Source: Lagopus muta (lineage: Eukaryota; Chordata; Aves; Galliformes; Phasianidae). From it: a DNA stretch of 64,000 nt. Shown here one piece after another: positions 53,101 to 64,000 of the stretch (its first letter is position 1; every line of letters begins with the position of its first letter). Below the pieces are notes generated by a model that made no database searches, was not told the DNA's origin, and saw only the letters and a list, made by a program, of their open reading frames with translations. The translations under genes and the position numbers were made by a program. The stretch spans positions 6,650,001 to 6,714,000 of the forward strand of contig NC_064447.1 in the NCBI RefSeq assembly GCF_023343835.1, written 5' to 3'.

Positions 53101-55359
53101 AAATGAGGAAAAAAATGGATTTTGACTGATAGAGCTCGCTGCATTCTCCATACCATCAATATTCAATATGGCTATTAACAAAAATTTAAAGTCATTCTGA
53201 TCTATTTCTCATATCATCAACTAACATTAAATAAAGTATCACAAACATGGACAAAAATCCATGACTAAGACTTTTCTTAATATTGTATTACAAAACAATC
53301 ATGACTCTTGATAGCCTCAATTACAACACATATTTTCACACTTAGTCCTGCAGGCTGGCAAAACTTGTTTGACTTGAATGGGAGCAGCATGTGCTTGAGG
53401 GCAGGAGAATCAAGCCCAAATGATGCTAAAACATAGCAAGGAGAGTTCAGCTGTTTGCCAAGGAATCACCAAATTGGAGAACTCATTTTCTGACAGCAAT
53501 TACACCTTAAGATCTGGCTTCTGCCATCTAGACAAGTCACTTTGCCTATCTGAGCTTTATTTTATGTACTCAGAAGCACAAGTTTTGTTCAAGGTTAAAA
53601 CAGAAGAGTATATACTACGTGAATTTTAAATTGTGTAAGTTAGTGTGATATTTCAATAAGAAGACAGTGCACTTCTTTACAAATTAGGAGATTTTAAAGT
53701 ATTAGATATTATTTATCATGGTGAAACAAAAGATACGGCTGGAGATAAAAGATCATCTCATCAGTCTTCAACTCAGCTTTTTTCACCTGAGTTTGCAAAA
53801 ATATTGCACAAGCATGGCTGACTTACACTTCCTACTGTCAATCAAACACTGACACACATACACAGTCTAAATAATATTAGCAATCTCCAAATCACTGATC
53901 AAGTTGCCTTAGAGATCTGTGCCTTAATACCTTATTTACCTTGTAGTTTCATTCTGTAGATAATTCACCTATGCTTAGGAATTACTTTTTTTTAATTAAA
54001 CTATAATAATTTTCTCAGAAAATTGCTTGAGACAAATCCTTTGAGTTTCTTCAAAAAGATGTAAATTGGCATCAGTGCACCAACTTCAAACAAATTATGT
54101 AGATGTACATTATGAACAAATCAAGCCTATGGTTTTCGAATTGTTGACAATACTCCATCACTGCTCCAAGTTTTTTAAAAGCTGTTTCTTAAACTGAGCA
54201 TCATAACAGCCATTCTGGGTCAGACTAGGAGCTTGCCTGGCCCATTATTCTGTCCACTACACAACCACACAGAGCAGCATCATGTGTCCTCCTCTGCCAT
54301 CCTCAGCATTTTTCACATGGTGACACGGCAAGAAGAATTGCATCACCACCTTGACAGCCCCTGGGACAGGAATGTTGTGATTACTTTCAGCTTTGCCATC
54401 AACATTCTAATTCTAGTGACTGTGTTTAAGTGATCTTACACTAAACACTCAGTACAGATTAGCTAGATGATACCCTGTCTAGCTAGAACTTGTGTAAGGT
54501 GGCAGGAGCCATGCTAGTGTGTGCCTGCACACTCAAATTCCCAAATCTGATTGGGTGAAGCAAATGTGAAGAATAGCTTCCCCCCCCATCAGGAAGTACT
54601 GGGGTTTGCTGTTCCCCACAGGACCATTAAATATTTTAGGTCTTTTTTGCTCTCTCTCTTTTGCAGACATAATAAATAAATGCATTGAATTGTTAGGAAT
54701 CAAAAGTAATCAGGGCTCATAAATGGTTACTCTGAGAAGAGCAGGTACAGGGCAAGCCTGTGTGACACCTGTCTGATCACTAGTGTGATACTCCAGAACA
54801 CAATTCCACCACCATGTATTTTTATTTAGAAGATTTCTTGAGTCTGATTTAACTTACCTATTAGCAAACTCAGTGGAAGCAAATTTTTGGCAAGGCTTTG
54901 TATATGCATTTTTTTCTCACTGCATGAGAAAACAATCTATTTTCTTCATACTGATCTGACTCTTCATTTCATTTAATGACTCTTCTTTCTTGTACAGTCA
55001 AACTCTGTGCCTTTCTATGCCTTTTTAATTAAAAATTCCTAAAGAGAAAACTTGCTAATGTGCAAGTATTAGTATGTGCAAGAAGTAGTATGACTTATTG
55101 CACTGCTGTTAAATATGCAGTTTCAACATACCTTGAAAAAGTCTGCACCATTTGGAATTTCCCACTTGGGTTCTCGTACATCAAACAGAACAACAGCAAC
55201 TCCTGCCTTGACAAGAGCACATCCCAGATTGTATCCCAGGTAGCCTCCACCTCCTGTCACCACTGTCCTTCTGCTTTTAACCAGTGCTCTCGTGTGCTCA
55301 CTTAGTTTGCTCTCACATAGGAGGTCCCTGTGAAGCTCCTCTGTAGATCCTTCTTGCAT
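44154..55359 (-). CDS. SDR42E2: SDR42E2-type short-chain dehydrogenase/reductase, copy B, 11 coding exons, 402 aa
   Basis: Second tandem copy, same orientation and exon plan as copy A. Exons 5' to 3': 55132-55359, 53000-53095, 52564-52624, 50522-50640, 49190-49265, 47991-48073, 47325-47462, 46765-46830, 45966-46029, 45546-45619, 44154-44357 (TAA stop). These total 1209 nt, 402 residues. Rossmann motif TGGGGYLG at 35-42; YTST at 140-143; catalytic Y173 and K177 (HYSRTK); [16 protein letters not shown] in exon 6; final 16 residues a membrane segment ([16 protein letters not shown]) with nothing after it. Exon 3 reads [12 protein letters not shown], as I recall for human SDR42E2, so B may be the more conserved copy. 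In exon 4 the two copies agree at 34 of 40 residues. Odd: the intron after exon 2 starts GC, and exon 6 is CpG-rich. Function beyond oxidoreductase not known. Confidence 0.92.
46961..47075 (+). repeat. AT-rich low-complexity tract (TTTAT-type)
   Basis: About 115 bp composed almost only of A and T in irregular TTTAT/TATTATAT units, in intron 7 of SDR42E2 copy B. Confidence 0.8.
47870..48080. promoter_or_regulatory. Small CpG-rich patch over SDR42E2 copy B exon 6
   Basis: About 200 bp of CpG-dense DNA within an AT-rich region, covering exon 6 (47991-48073) and its downstream intron edge, with a CACGTG at 47977-47982. Could be an intragenic (orphan) CpG island, an alternative promoter, or a gene-conversion tract. 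No transcript evidence. Confidence 0.4.
54200..54285 (-). mobile_element. Ancient CR1-family remnant
   Basis: aacagccattctgggtcaga and the following ggcccattattctgtc resemble the reverse complement of the old sauropsid CR1 3' end, in which a tail unit follows a ...CTGACCCAGTATGGC... block. Lies in intron 1 of SDR42E2 copy B. Family call from memory of the motif; orientation tentative. Confidence 0.45.
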
Positions 55360-55364
55360 CACGG
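55360..55364 (-). other. SDR42E2: SDR42E2 copy B acceptor just upstream of the start codon
   Basis: A good acceptor (ctttttatcttgcag, minus strand) precedes CCGTG and then the ATG at 55357-55359. So this gene also has at least one upstream non-coding exon, not identified; no CpG island is seen between 55 and 64 kb. Confidence 0.55.
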
Positions 55365-55747
55365 CTGCAAGATAAAAAGTCTCTTGAAAATTCTTGCACA
55401 GTACTCTGGAATTTAGAGAATTTCAGTGAATTTCATGTTACAATGATCCTTTTACTATACTATATACTATACTATTTTTATTTAAATCTATTTTATTATC
55501 TTAATATGCCAACGTTATGCATATTCATAATTTTGGCGACAGTATTTCTATGTAAAATTTGTAATGAATCTGGATACTTTTACATTCCAATAAAATCTTT
55601 TATCTGTTAGTTTCATGTTATATAGAAATGAAGAGAAACTACAGGATTTTAGAGATACCAACTTCTTACCAACTTCTGTTGATATTTCTTTTCATCAGGT
55701 CATTCATATACAGCTGTTTTATGTACTTCAGAAGACTGATTTGAGTA

Positions 55748-55972
55748 TCATAGAATTTCAAGTTGGATATTAAGAAGAATTTCTTCTCAGAAAGAGCAAT
55801 TAGGCATTGCAGCAGGTTGCCCAGAGAAACAGTGGAGTCGCAGTCCACAAAGGTGTTTAAGGAAAGGGTGGATGTAGCACTCAGGGACATGGTTTAGTGG
55901 ACAGTATTGGTGGTGGATGCATGGTTGGATCAGATGAAGTCTTTCCAAACCATAATGATTCTGTGATTTTAT
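55748..55972 (+). mobile_element. CR1 LINE 3'-end fragment
   Basis: About 225 bp matching the CR1 3' end: ttggatattaagaagaattt, gcaggttgcccagagaaac, ggtttagtgg, then caaaccataatgattctgtg. Same orientation as the longer CR1 at 57.9 kb. More diverged than that copy by eye. Confidence 0.75.
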
Positions 55973-57403
55973 GGTCATTCCATGATACACAATTCCACAG
56001 GAGTTATCAGTCTGTACACTTTCTTCTGGATGAAAAGTGAGTTTATTCTACAAGAATCATTTCTCTTTAGATAGGCACTTATATTCAGCAATTAAAATTA
56101 ACAGTTTTCCAAATCATGGCATACTCACAAGAAAGTAATTTTAACAAACTAATTAACAAGTTAATTTTCCTGCATCAGACAGCCCTATTGTCTTGATTCC
56201 CTCATGTCCCCAGATAGAAATACAGAGTATATACACCTAAAAACATTCAAATTAAGTACCAGTAAAGTGGGAGGCAAGCTGTGTGCCTGCCACTTTAGAT
56301 TAAGAAATATGGACCCATGCAAATTACTGTGGTTCTCCCATAGTCAGGAATGGGTCCAAATAGCAACATCCCCACACACTCCTCAAGAGTATTTGTAGAA
56401 ACATTACAGCAGTAGGGCATAGGTTTTACTCTCAGTCATTTACATTGGTGTTCAGCACAGACTATGCAGAACTGGCCATGTCTGGGAACTGACAGCTGCA
56501 TCTCTTCCAGAGTGACAAAGAAATACTAACAAAACCACAGGAAGTGCATCCCACAGGCTGTAACCCTGCACTTACAGGCTATTTTGTCATCACTTCTTTA
56601 CATTTTTTAAATTTTGTTTTTCATATTTTTCTTTTTTTCTTTCTGCTCTGCTTTTCTGATTTCAGACACACGGAAATAATTTGTAGCAGTCTCCACGCTG
56701 CTATACTGTTTCATCACCAACATCAGCCCACTAAATTCAATAGCATAACAATGGAAACTTGAGCTCCTTATGTTGAAAAATATCCTGATACTTAAAAAAA
56801 TGAAAAATAACCTACATTTCCAAGCACAACTTAAATAAGAACTATTAAAATAAAACAGATATGCTTCTTGTGTTAAGGAAAATAAAATTTACATCTCTAA
56901 ACCATGCTTTGCAGTAGCTCTAAGCCACATAAAATGACTTAACTTTGCAGTCCATTGAAAGATACACTTTTCTGTACACTGTAAAGACAGCGAGAGTCCA
57001 GCTTGTCTCATATGCCATTAAAAAACATATTGTTAAATGGCATATATTTGAATGCTGACACCTGATTAACATCTCCTCATATTTTAAGTTAGCTGTAGAT
57101 CAAAAAGCAAAAAGCATTCTATCACATAAGTTTGAAGAACTTATCTCTTTCCTAAAAGGCACCGATAGAATGTGAACACGCATCAGCTTCAGGTGAACTG
57201 GAAATTAACAAATTTTCAATATATACAAATGCATAAAAAAATATTTCCAGAATCAGTTACATCCTTGTTTCTGAAGATTATACAGAAGTTTATTTCTGCA
57301 TTCTGCATATTATGCATAGTTACATCTTAAGCAGCATGTGTGGTATGAGTTCTTAGCTCCTCTACTGCCATTTCAAATGTATAAATGTAGAAATTACTCC
57401 TCC
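55973..57403. other. No gene seen upstream of SDR42E2 copy B
   Basis: AT-rich, no CpG island or convincing exon. The upstream non-coding exon of copy B may be here or further up but I cannot place it. Confidence 0.4.
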
Positions 57404-57642
57404 CTAGAAAGTTAGATTCAAACATTTCAGGTTTTTAAAAATAGCTAAAGAAATAGTAAGTACCCTTGGTAGAATCCTGGATGTCAGCGTTCTCCCCGTG
57501 CTTCCTGTCCAAGTAAGACCAAGAGACTTGTCTTGCTGAACAATTAGTAACACAAGGCGCTCAGGCAAACAGAGATGTTCAGGTGTGCTCAGGTCCTTTT
57601 GTTGTTCCTGCTCCTTTGTAGTTGGTGGCTGGGCTGTGAGCC
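57404..57642 (-). CDS. Unidentified exon, possibly the last exon of the next minus-strand gene (VWA3A by gene order)
   Basis: An acceptor (ttttttggctcacag, minus strand) is followed by an open frame beginning CAGPPTTKEQ-like (QPPTTKEQEQQKDLSTPEHL) and running to a TAA/TGA-type stop at 57404-57406. A weaker donor (CCAAGG followed by GTACTT) also occurs within it at about 57462. The start phase (two bases) fits the single leftover base of the exon at 62732-62807. I do not recognise the protein. In mammals VWA3A lies upstream of SDR42E2 on the same strand. It could instead be a 5' UTR exon of SDR42E2 copy B, or chance. Confidence 0.3.
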
Positions 57643-57934
57643 AAAAAAGGGCAGGGCTTAATTTGTACATAATTTACATTCCTTTTCAGGAAAAAAAAAA
57701 ACAACTCCACATCAGATCCTTCTAAATATCTTACTGTTACCTTGTAAAAGCATTGCTAAGACACTAGACAACACAAATATACTACTGTTACATCATTCTG
57801 TAGAGAAATGGCACTAGATTACTAAAACATCTCACCTGGGGATTACAAAAAGTACAGAGAAAAAGGTTCTTAGAAAAACTGGAATGAAAATCTTAACACT
57901 AATGCTTGAAAACAAATTTATCTCTCACAGTTGT

Positions 57935-58809
57935 GTGGAAGCCAGTCACCAGTGGTATTCCCCAGGGGTCAGTACTGGGGTGGTCCTGTGTAACTTCTTT
58001 ATTGATGATCTGGATGAGGGGACTGAGTGCACCTTCGGTACATTCACAGATGACACCAAGCTGGCAGGAAGAGTTCATCTGAGGCCAACTCTATGAGCTT
58101 TAACAAGATCAAGTCCTGGGTCCTGCACTTGGGTCACAATAACCCCAGGCAATGCTACAGGCTTGGGGCAGAGCGTAAAGCTGCAGGGAGAAAAGGGATC
58201 TGAGGCTATTAGTGGACAGATGGCTGAACATGAGCCAGCAGTGTGCCCAGGTGGCCAAGAAAGCCAGTGGCATCCTGGCTTGTATCAGAAATAGTGCCAG
58301 CAGATGCAGGAGGTGAGGCCACATCTTGAGTACTGTATTCAGTTTTGGGCCCCTTACTACAAGACACTGAAGCCCTGGAGCATATCCAGAGAAGGGCAAT
58401 GGAGCTGTGAAGAGTCTAAAGCACAGGGGGAGAGGCTGAGGGAACTGGGATGGTTTGGTCTGCAAAAGAGGAGGCACAGGAGAGGTTCTCTACAGCTCCC
58501 TGAAAGGAGGCTGTGGCGAGGTGGGGTTGGCCTCTTCTCTGAGATAATAGAGATATGACAAGAAATAATGTTAAGTTGCACAGGGGAGGTTTAGGTTGGA
58601 TATTAGGAAAAACTGCATCTCAGAAAGAGCAGTCAGGCACTGGCACAGGCTGCACAGGGAAGTGGTGCAGTCACCGTCCCTGGAGGTGTTCAAGAAGAAG
58701 ACAGATGTGGTGCTGAGGAACGTGGTTTAGTGGACATGGTGGGGGGGCACTGACAGTTGGACTGGATGATCTTAGCAGCCTTTTCAAACCTTAATGATTC
58801 AATCATTAT
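57935..58809 (+). mobile_element. CR1 LINE, 5'-truncated, 3' end present
   Basis: Begins within the reverse transcriptase region: the familiar CR1 stretch for ...VPQGSVLGP... is followed by [14 protein letters not shown] and the FTDDTKLAG active-site block in one readable frame at 57884-58096, but upstream residues are out of frame. It continues through the C-terminal part and the 3' UTR (ggttggatattaggaaaaac, then ...ttggactggatgatctt) and ends in the usual short tail (aatgattcaatcattatg). Dead copy; opposite strand to the host genes. Confidence 0.85.
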
Positions 58810-61800
58810 GAAATGTTGGTAGGATACCTCTCAACCAGTAGCAGATTGAAATGAAGTACATTTCCCTTCTACCTACACTTTTCAATCTAAATTTGGGTAG
58901 AGAGAAGAAATAAAAACATTGTTTGGCTGTGATACTTAGCTCTTTCATCTTGATTTTTCTACCTTCATCTCCAATCCAATTTTTTAGGCACAAGAGTTAT
59001 TCTCCCATTTCCAAGTGAAGTATAGGCAGCAAACTACCTGGTACACAACAGAAGAGGAAAAGGAGATTTACTCTTAAATAAAGCATTTAAAATTAATAAT
59101 AAATTAAATGATTAATTATTACAGAAGTTCTCTGATTCTGAGATTTTAAAGTACTTTTAAAGCACAAAACCTTTTATAAATTAAACAATGAGAAATCAAA
59201 ACCAGCATTTTAAATAGGTGTATCTAAAACTAGGCTTCTGTAGTTAAGATGCTAAAGGAACACTCCCAAATCTGAATATAAATTACTTCTATTTTAAATG
59301 TTGGCATATTAAGAATATCTTGTAGGTGACTTTGTAATTTAAATACAATTTAATGGTATTTAATGGAGTCATGTGTTGACAAGCACACAGACTGACACCT
59401 AGACAAACATGTTTTAGTACAATATACATGCATTTCAGTCTTTGTAGTCTGCATTAGAATCTTCTAACCTGTCGAGTAAATTTGCACTTCTCAGACTGCA
59501 AAATGAGAGACAAACCCAAATCAGAGTAAAATCCTCAGGAATACAAAATTCCCTTGGTCGAGCTAGCCACAGCATTGATAGGTTTCACCATTTTATCTGA
59601 GAAAGACAGAGTTATTCCATCAATTCTGGAACTACCAAAGAACAACTCCACAGGTCACAGCATCTGGTCAGTGCTGCTCAGTGAAAATCAACAAGGGTAC
59701 TTTAATTTGATTTTTGGTTCCCCTTTGGCCAGAAGGAGCCATCTCAGAAGAGCTTCCAGAAATGCTATTTTGTACCTCACTCTTAATTAAGAATACAGGT
59801 AGTCATACTTGATTCCCTAAGTCCTGCTATGCCTTGTTGAAAGAAACAGAAGCTGAAGTTACAACAAGAAATACTGCTGCATTAGTACTTCATTCAGGTC
59901 TGGAATGACAGCTCATACACAGTTTCTACCTTTTCTCCTGTGACCACCTGCAGTTCATACAGGCAACAGAAATAAGCAAGCAGGCAGTACTTCTAGGAGA
60001 TGACTGCTGAAAATTCAACAGGAAGGAACACAACAGGAAGGTGTCACAAAGTTTGCTACTTTGTTTACAGAGACAGTTCCCATTTCTGAAGTATCATGAT
60101 GGTTTATCAAAACATTACTCACATCCAGTCTGTAAAGCAGTGTTGAAAGGTAATTGCACTGTTTCACAGAGGAATCTAGTACACTTACACAAGCTGATTT
60201 TAAATTGCATGATGATAGGACCACTGATTCAGTAGATTCAGAGCCTGGCTGAGACAAGATGCCGCATGACGGCAGGACACAAAGGAACACACAGGAACAC
60301 ACATTTACACCGAGTGATGTGGGCACCAGCGCTGAATGCTGGACCACAGAGGGATGTGGTATTGTCAAAAGGATAATAGAGTTTACTTTCTTTATAATGC
60401 TCAAGTTTTCAGCCCATCCATGGCTTTTCTGTCATCAAAAGGAGGAGGAAATAATGCAATAGGTCACTTTAAAAGAATCTCAGAAATAGAAGGCCAGACT
60501 AGAGAGACTGAGCTAAGAGTTGTCTTTGTATTCTATCTGGAGGCCCAGGCATTTTTGTTTTTGAGTCTACTGCCAAATTGTCTTCCTTTGCAGAGCCATC
60601 TCTAAGGCCACGATTGTTTCATATCACAGTTCTGACTACACAAAACAAGTCAACTTATAAAGTTGTATATCCACTCCAGTCTCCAGTTCATCATTTGAGG
60701 CACAAGAAAAGACAATTCATAAAAAAAAAAAAAAAAAGGAAATAAAATATTCATAAGCTTAAAAAGGAAAATGAACCTCACACACAGTCTCACAGCTATC
60801 AGATTGAAAATGGTTGTATTACAGATACAATTTGCACATTACTTCTTTTAGTTTAAAAGGTAAATCACAAAGGACATACGTTCTAGCAACTCCTTCAGGA
60901 ACAGATACATCCCTCATCAGTGAACCTATTTTTTAATGATATAAGAAGAGATACTAGAGAGAGGAGAAAGCCTAGTGGTTGTCACAGTTGACAGCGGTCT
61001 TTGTCTATGCCTTTACTGTAGGATTTACAATGGAGTTTTAAGGTGATGATTTGGGCGATGGTCCATTCACCATATGGAATGGCATGTATCAGCAATTAAG
61101 ATACATCAGAAAAGTGGAAGCAATAGATTATTTTTAATGTAACTGAAGATGAGAAGTCATCAAAAGGATATAAAGAGAGTGATGGGACAGGAAAACAGCA
61201 GTTAGCTATGAGCAAGGCAGGACTACATTTTCAGGCTACAGGAAGGGAGTAGAGCTCTGGCTCTGGCTGTGAAATAACAGGAACCTGAATAAGGGTTTTT
61301 AATTGTGTGGAAGTTGCTATACAGAAAGGAGCCTTTAGCAGAGATGTAACCTAAGCATGAAGAACTAGACATGAGTCTGAGTTAACGTGACAGCCGGATG
61401 TTTGTCCTGAGTCATAGGCAGGATTACATGTTCTGGAGTGCCCAAGGGCAGAACAGCAGAAAAGCTTAAGGGACTCAGCTGTCTCCTAAAGCTACACTGA
61501 GCTGAGAATGTCCAAGCTAAGGCAAGAAAACAGGAGTGAGACATGAAAGACTGAAGTGGCAGGTGAGTTGCTCACATAAAATGGTTATTGAGATTGTCCA
61601 GAAAAAGGAGAACTTGATAGAATTATAAAAAAGTTAAGGGTGGTGATCTTCCTTAGGTCGTGTTCTGAAAAAACTAAAGAGACAGAAGGGAGAAAAAGGA
61701 GATAATGTGACTGAAACAAGAGAGAACAACATTTTAAGATGAGCATGGGGCACTATGCTGAAACCAGATGCAGACCTGATCTTCTCTGCCCATGTCCTAA

Positions 61801-62731
61801 TATGTATGAGAATGATGAACAAGGAACACATTGCCTTCTCACCATGAGACAGCCTCAGAAGTCTAGCCAGTTAAAAGAGTGGTCAGAAAACCACACTGCT
61901 GTTCTTTTCCATCTTATTTCTTTTTACTGTAATCAGATCAAAAGCTGTGATGACCAAAGAGGATAGATGGCAGAAGAAGCATGTATAGTGAGGTAAAGGC
62001 TGATTGCATCAGGAGTGACCTGTGAAACTGAGTGTTTGTGGCTATCACTGGTACTATAAATTGCTGTCTGGTTTAAATGCTCCACCACTGACTTTGGTTG
62101 AGTTCATGTGACTCAAGTTCTTTGTGGGAAACAGGGTACGAGGATATTACACCTGTCTCAATCTTCTCCCAGTGTGAAATCAGCATGAAGTAATGGTGTT
62201 TACCCAGGCCAGGGAGCTACACAGCCTCTGTGACTTTACAGAGCGACCAGGGACCAAAACATGGAAGGACTCAGAGACCAACATTAAAGGACTGCAGTGA
62301 ATCTCTAGAAGTTGCTCATTGCTTTGGTATACTAAGCCTTGAGATATGAGATAAGTGCTTCTTTTTATGAGCTGTAGTGCCCTTTGTTTACAGGTAAAAC
62401 TATAATGAAGAGGTGCTCCTGTCTGAGCTAGAAAGGAGTTGAGTTTAGAAAGAGCCTGGATACTGTGGCTTACAAGAAGCTTTGGAAGCAATAATTTGTT
62501 TCAGTTGGCTGGGAGGTAATCAAAGAAAAAGGTATAACTCTTCAAGACTATTGCTTGGGTAACATCTTTCACATCACTTCCTTTAGTGATTCCTTCACAT
62601 TTTAAAATGTAGTATAAACAAAGTATATTAAAACTGACTGCTGTTCTAGTTTAGTTTTAACTGACCACTTAAAAATCTATGCCATTTGACCTTAAATTCT
62701 TTCTATACAATAAAGAATAAAAAGTCCTTAC
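58810..62731. other. Nothing recognised
   Basis: AT-rich sequence with a poly(A) run at about 60720-60737. Reading frames are short and without motifs; no RNA gene or clear transposon seen. Confidence 0.4.
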
Positions 62732-62807
62732 GCAGAGTTGGAAGACCTGGAAGCCTGAAAGATTCAGGTAACTTAAAGGTATGGCCACTCCTCTTCAGTT
62801 TTATGTA
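62732..62807 (-). CDS. Unidentified internal exon candidate
   Basis: Bounded by an acceptor (ctctatttgcag) and a donor (CTGC followed by GTAAGG) on the minus strand. The only open frame reads YIKLKRSGHTFKLPESFR and on to LPGLPTL, leaving one base. That base plus the first two of the exon at 57642 gives a proline codon and keeps the frame open. Unrecognised; VWA3A is the synteny candidate. Confidence 0.3.
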
Positions 62808-64000
62808 CTGCAAATAGAGACAAAGCACTTGGTGTTTTTCAGCCCTTATTAAAACTGTCAGGAAAACTCTCATTTTCAAGAGGAAAAAAAAAACATTTGT
62901 ATGCACTGTTTCTAAAGCACTTGAAACAGACACAATATTGATGCAACAGATGTTGATGCATACTGAAAGTATGCATCATTCAAATGACACATTAACTACT
63001 GTAGGATAGCACAACATTCTTCACAGTCCTTACTAACTTAGAAAAGTAAGATACAAAGGCTACCACCTTACCTGTGGTCATTCTGTGATTTCATGCCTAA
63101 GAGAAATATGCAGATTCTCATTCCCATTATTAACAGAAGGCATATTTTCTGTACCTAACACAGCAAAAGAACAATGGTATGCTAGGATTAAATTAAGAAC
63201 CTTTGGGCAGCAAGTTCCTTCTGATTTTTTGTTAGACAAAAAGATACAAGCATTCACCACTGTGCATTTCAATCACTTGCCTTTCATAAACACATTTTTT
63301 CTGTATAACAATGCAATTATAACTTTCTGTATAACAACTGAATACAGTCACACATGTACTGATTAAAGATATAATACTATGCTCTGTTTTTTTCATAATC
63401 TCTCATTTGGCTTTTTCTTTTTAATAGCATTGGATATGGTACGGCTAGGAACAAGCACATCTAATACTTCAAACATCTTTCCCTTAAAGTCTGAAAAATT
63501 AAGGTTTTTTAGTTTCAGTGTCAGTTAGCTGTAACCCTGAGATCTCAGATTCCTTTAAAATCTCTCTGTTCTTCATTAACATACACGAGCATTCTCACAC
63601 TGTCTCCTCCTTTTCCTGTGTCTGTGTATTTACTTGTATCATGATTCTACATATTTCACCATTTCCTCTTGGACGGAATAAAGCATGCATAAATACTATA
63701 AAGTACAGCCTTGGAACGTGCCACAGAAAGTGCTTTTCAAGTGAGCCTCTCATTTAGTTTGCATTTGTGGTTGCTTTGCATGCTACAGAGATGGACTGAT
63801 GTATGGGCCAAATGAAATGGCATCTGAGCGCCCACATTGCTAAGTTAGGGTGAAATTACAGAAAAAAACCCAAGCATCTTGTAATAGCAATAATGAACAT
63901 GCCCCCTATGTGTTCTAAGGTGTTAAAAAAGGGGACAGGTTGTACAGTGTTTGAAGGAAAGCAGTACAAAATAAATCATAAATAAATCATAAATAAAAGT
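62808..64000. other. Nothing firmly recognised
   Basis: An exon-like interval at about 63071-63158 (minus strand, good acceptor and donor) does not share phase with the exon at 62732-62807. Otherwise AT-rich and featureless. Confidence 0.35.

Noticed and set aside
53340-53425. Sequence resembling an old amniote interspersed element (ttgacttgaatgggagcagc)
   Set aside because: The resemblance rests on one short block recalled from memory; I could not name the family or its limits.
60015-60404. 129-codon minus-strand frame in the 60-kb region
   Set aside because: No motifs or bounding splice sites that fit the neighbouring exon candidates.
1-64000. LTR retroelement, CRISPR array, operon or prokaryotic defence system
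   Set aside because: None seen: no LTR pair, no gag/pol/env-like frames, no spaced repeats, and all identified genes are spliced vertebrate genes.

Overview
This is a vertebrate nuclear window, almost certainly from a bird and probably a galliform such as chicken. It has short introns with GT-AG junctions, CR1 LINE tails, CpG-island promoters, and the gene order of the mammalian 16p12 block (SDR42E2 - EEF2K - POLR3E). All protein genes run on the minus strand. It contains no bacterial, CRISPR, viral or toxin system, and I found no clear retroviral element.

Layout from low to high coordinates. About 1-2.3 kb: CpG-island promoter, first exon and first intron of a minus-strand gene that by gene order should be POLR3E. 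A tRNA-Leu(AAG) gene (2395-2476) sits about 100 bp upstream of it, with ZNF143, E-box and YY1-like motifs between. 2.6-4.1 kb: intergenic, no gene seen. About 4.1-30.1 kb: EEF2K, complete. Seventeen coding exons join without a frame problem into 725 codons plus stop, the same length as I recall for human EEF2K; it has a long 3' UTR and non-coding first exon(s) in a second CpG island. A divergent tRNA-Leu(TAG) (31073-31154) lies in that island.

31.9-41.7 kb: first copy (A) of an SDR42E2-type short-chain dehydrogenase/reductase, 11 coding exons, with a CpG-island promoter at 41.1-41.9 kb. 44.1-55.4 kb: second tandem copy (B), also 11 coding exons at matching positions, 402 codons, apparently intact. 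55.4-64.0 kb: CR1 LINE remnants and two weakly supported, phase-compatible exons that may be the 3' end of the next gene (VWA3A by gene order).

Taken together, the window is a conserved block mixing translation-linked loci (eEF2 kinase, two leucine tRNAs and the expected Pol III subunit promoter) with an avian tandem duplication of a membrane-anchored dehydrogenase. The most useful observations are the tRNA-Leu pair and its placement, the SDR duplication with a GC-AG intron and a CpG-rich exon in one copy, an acceptor/donor junction in EEF2K that resembles a recursive splice site, and a rearranged phosphosite motif in EEF2K.
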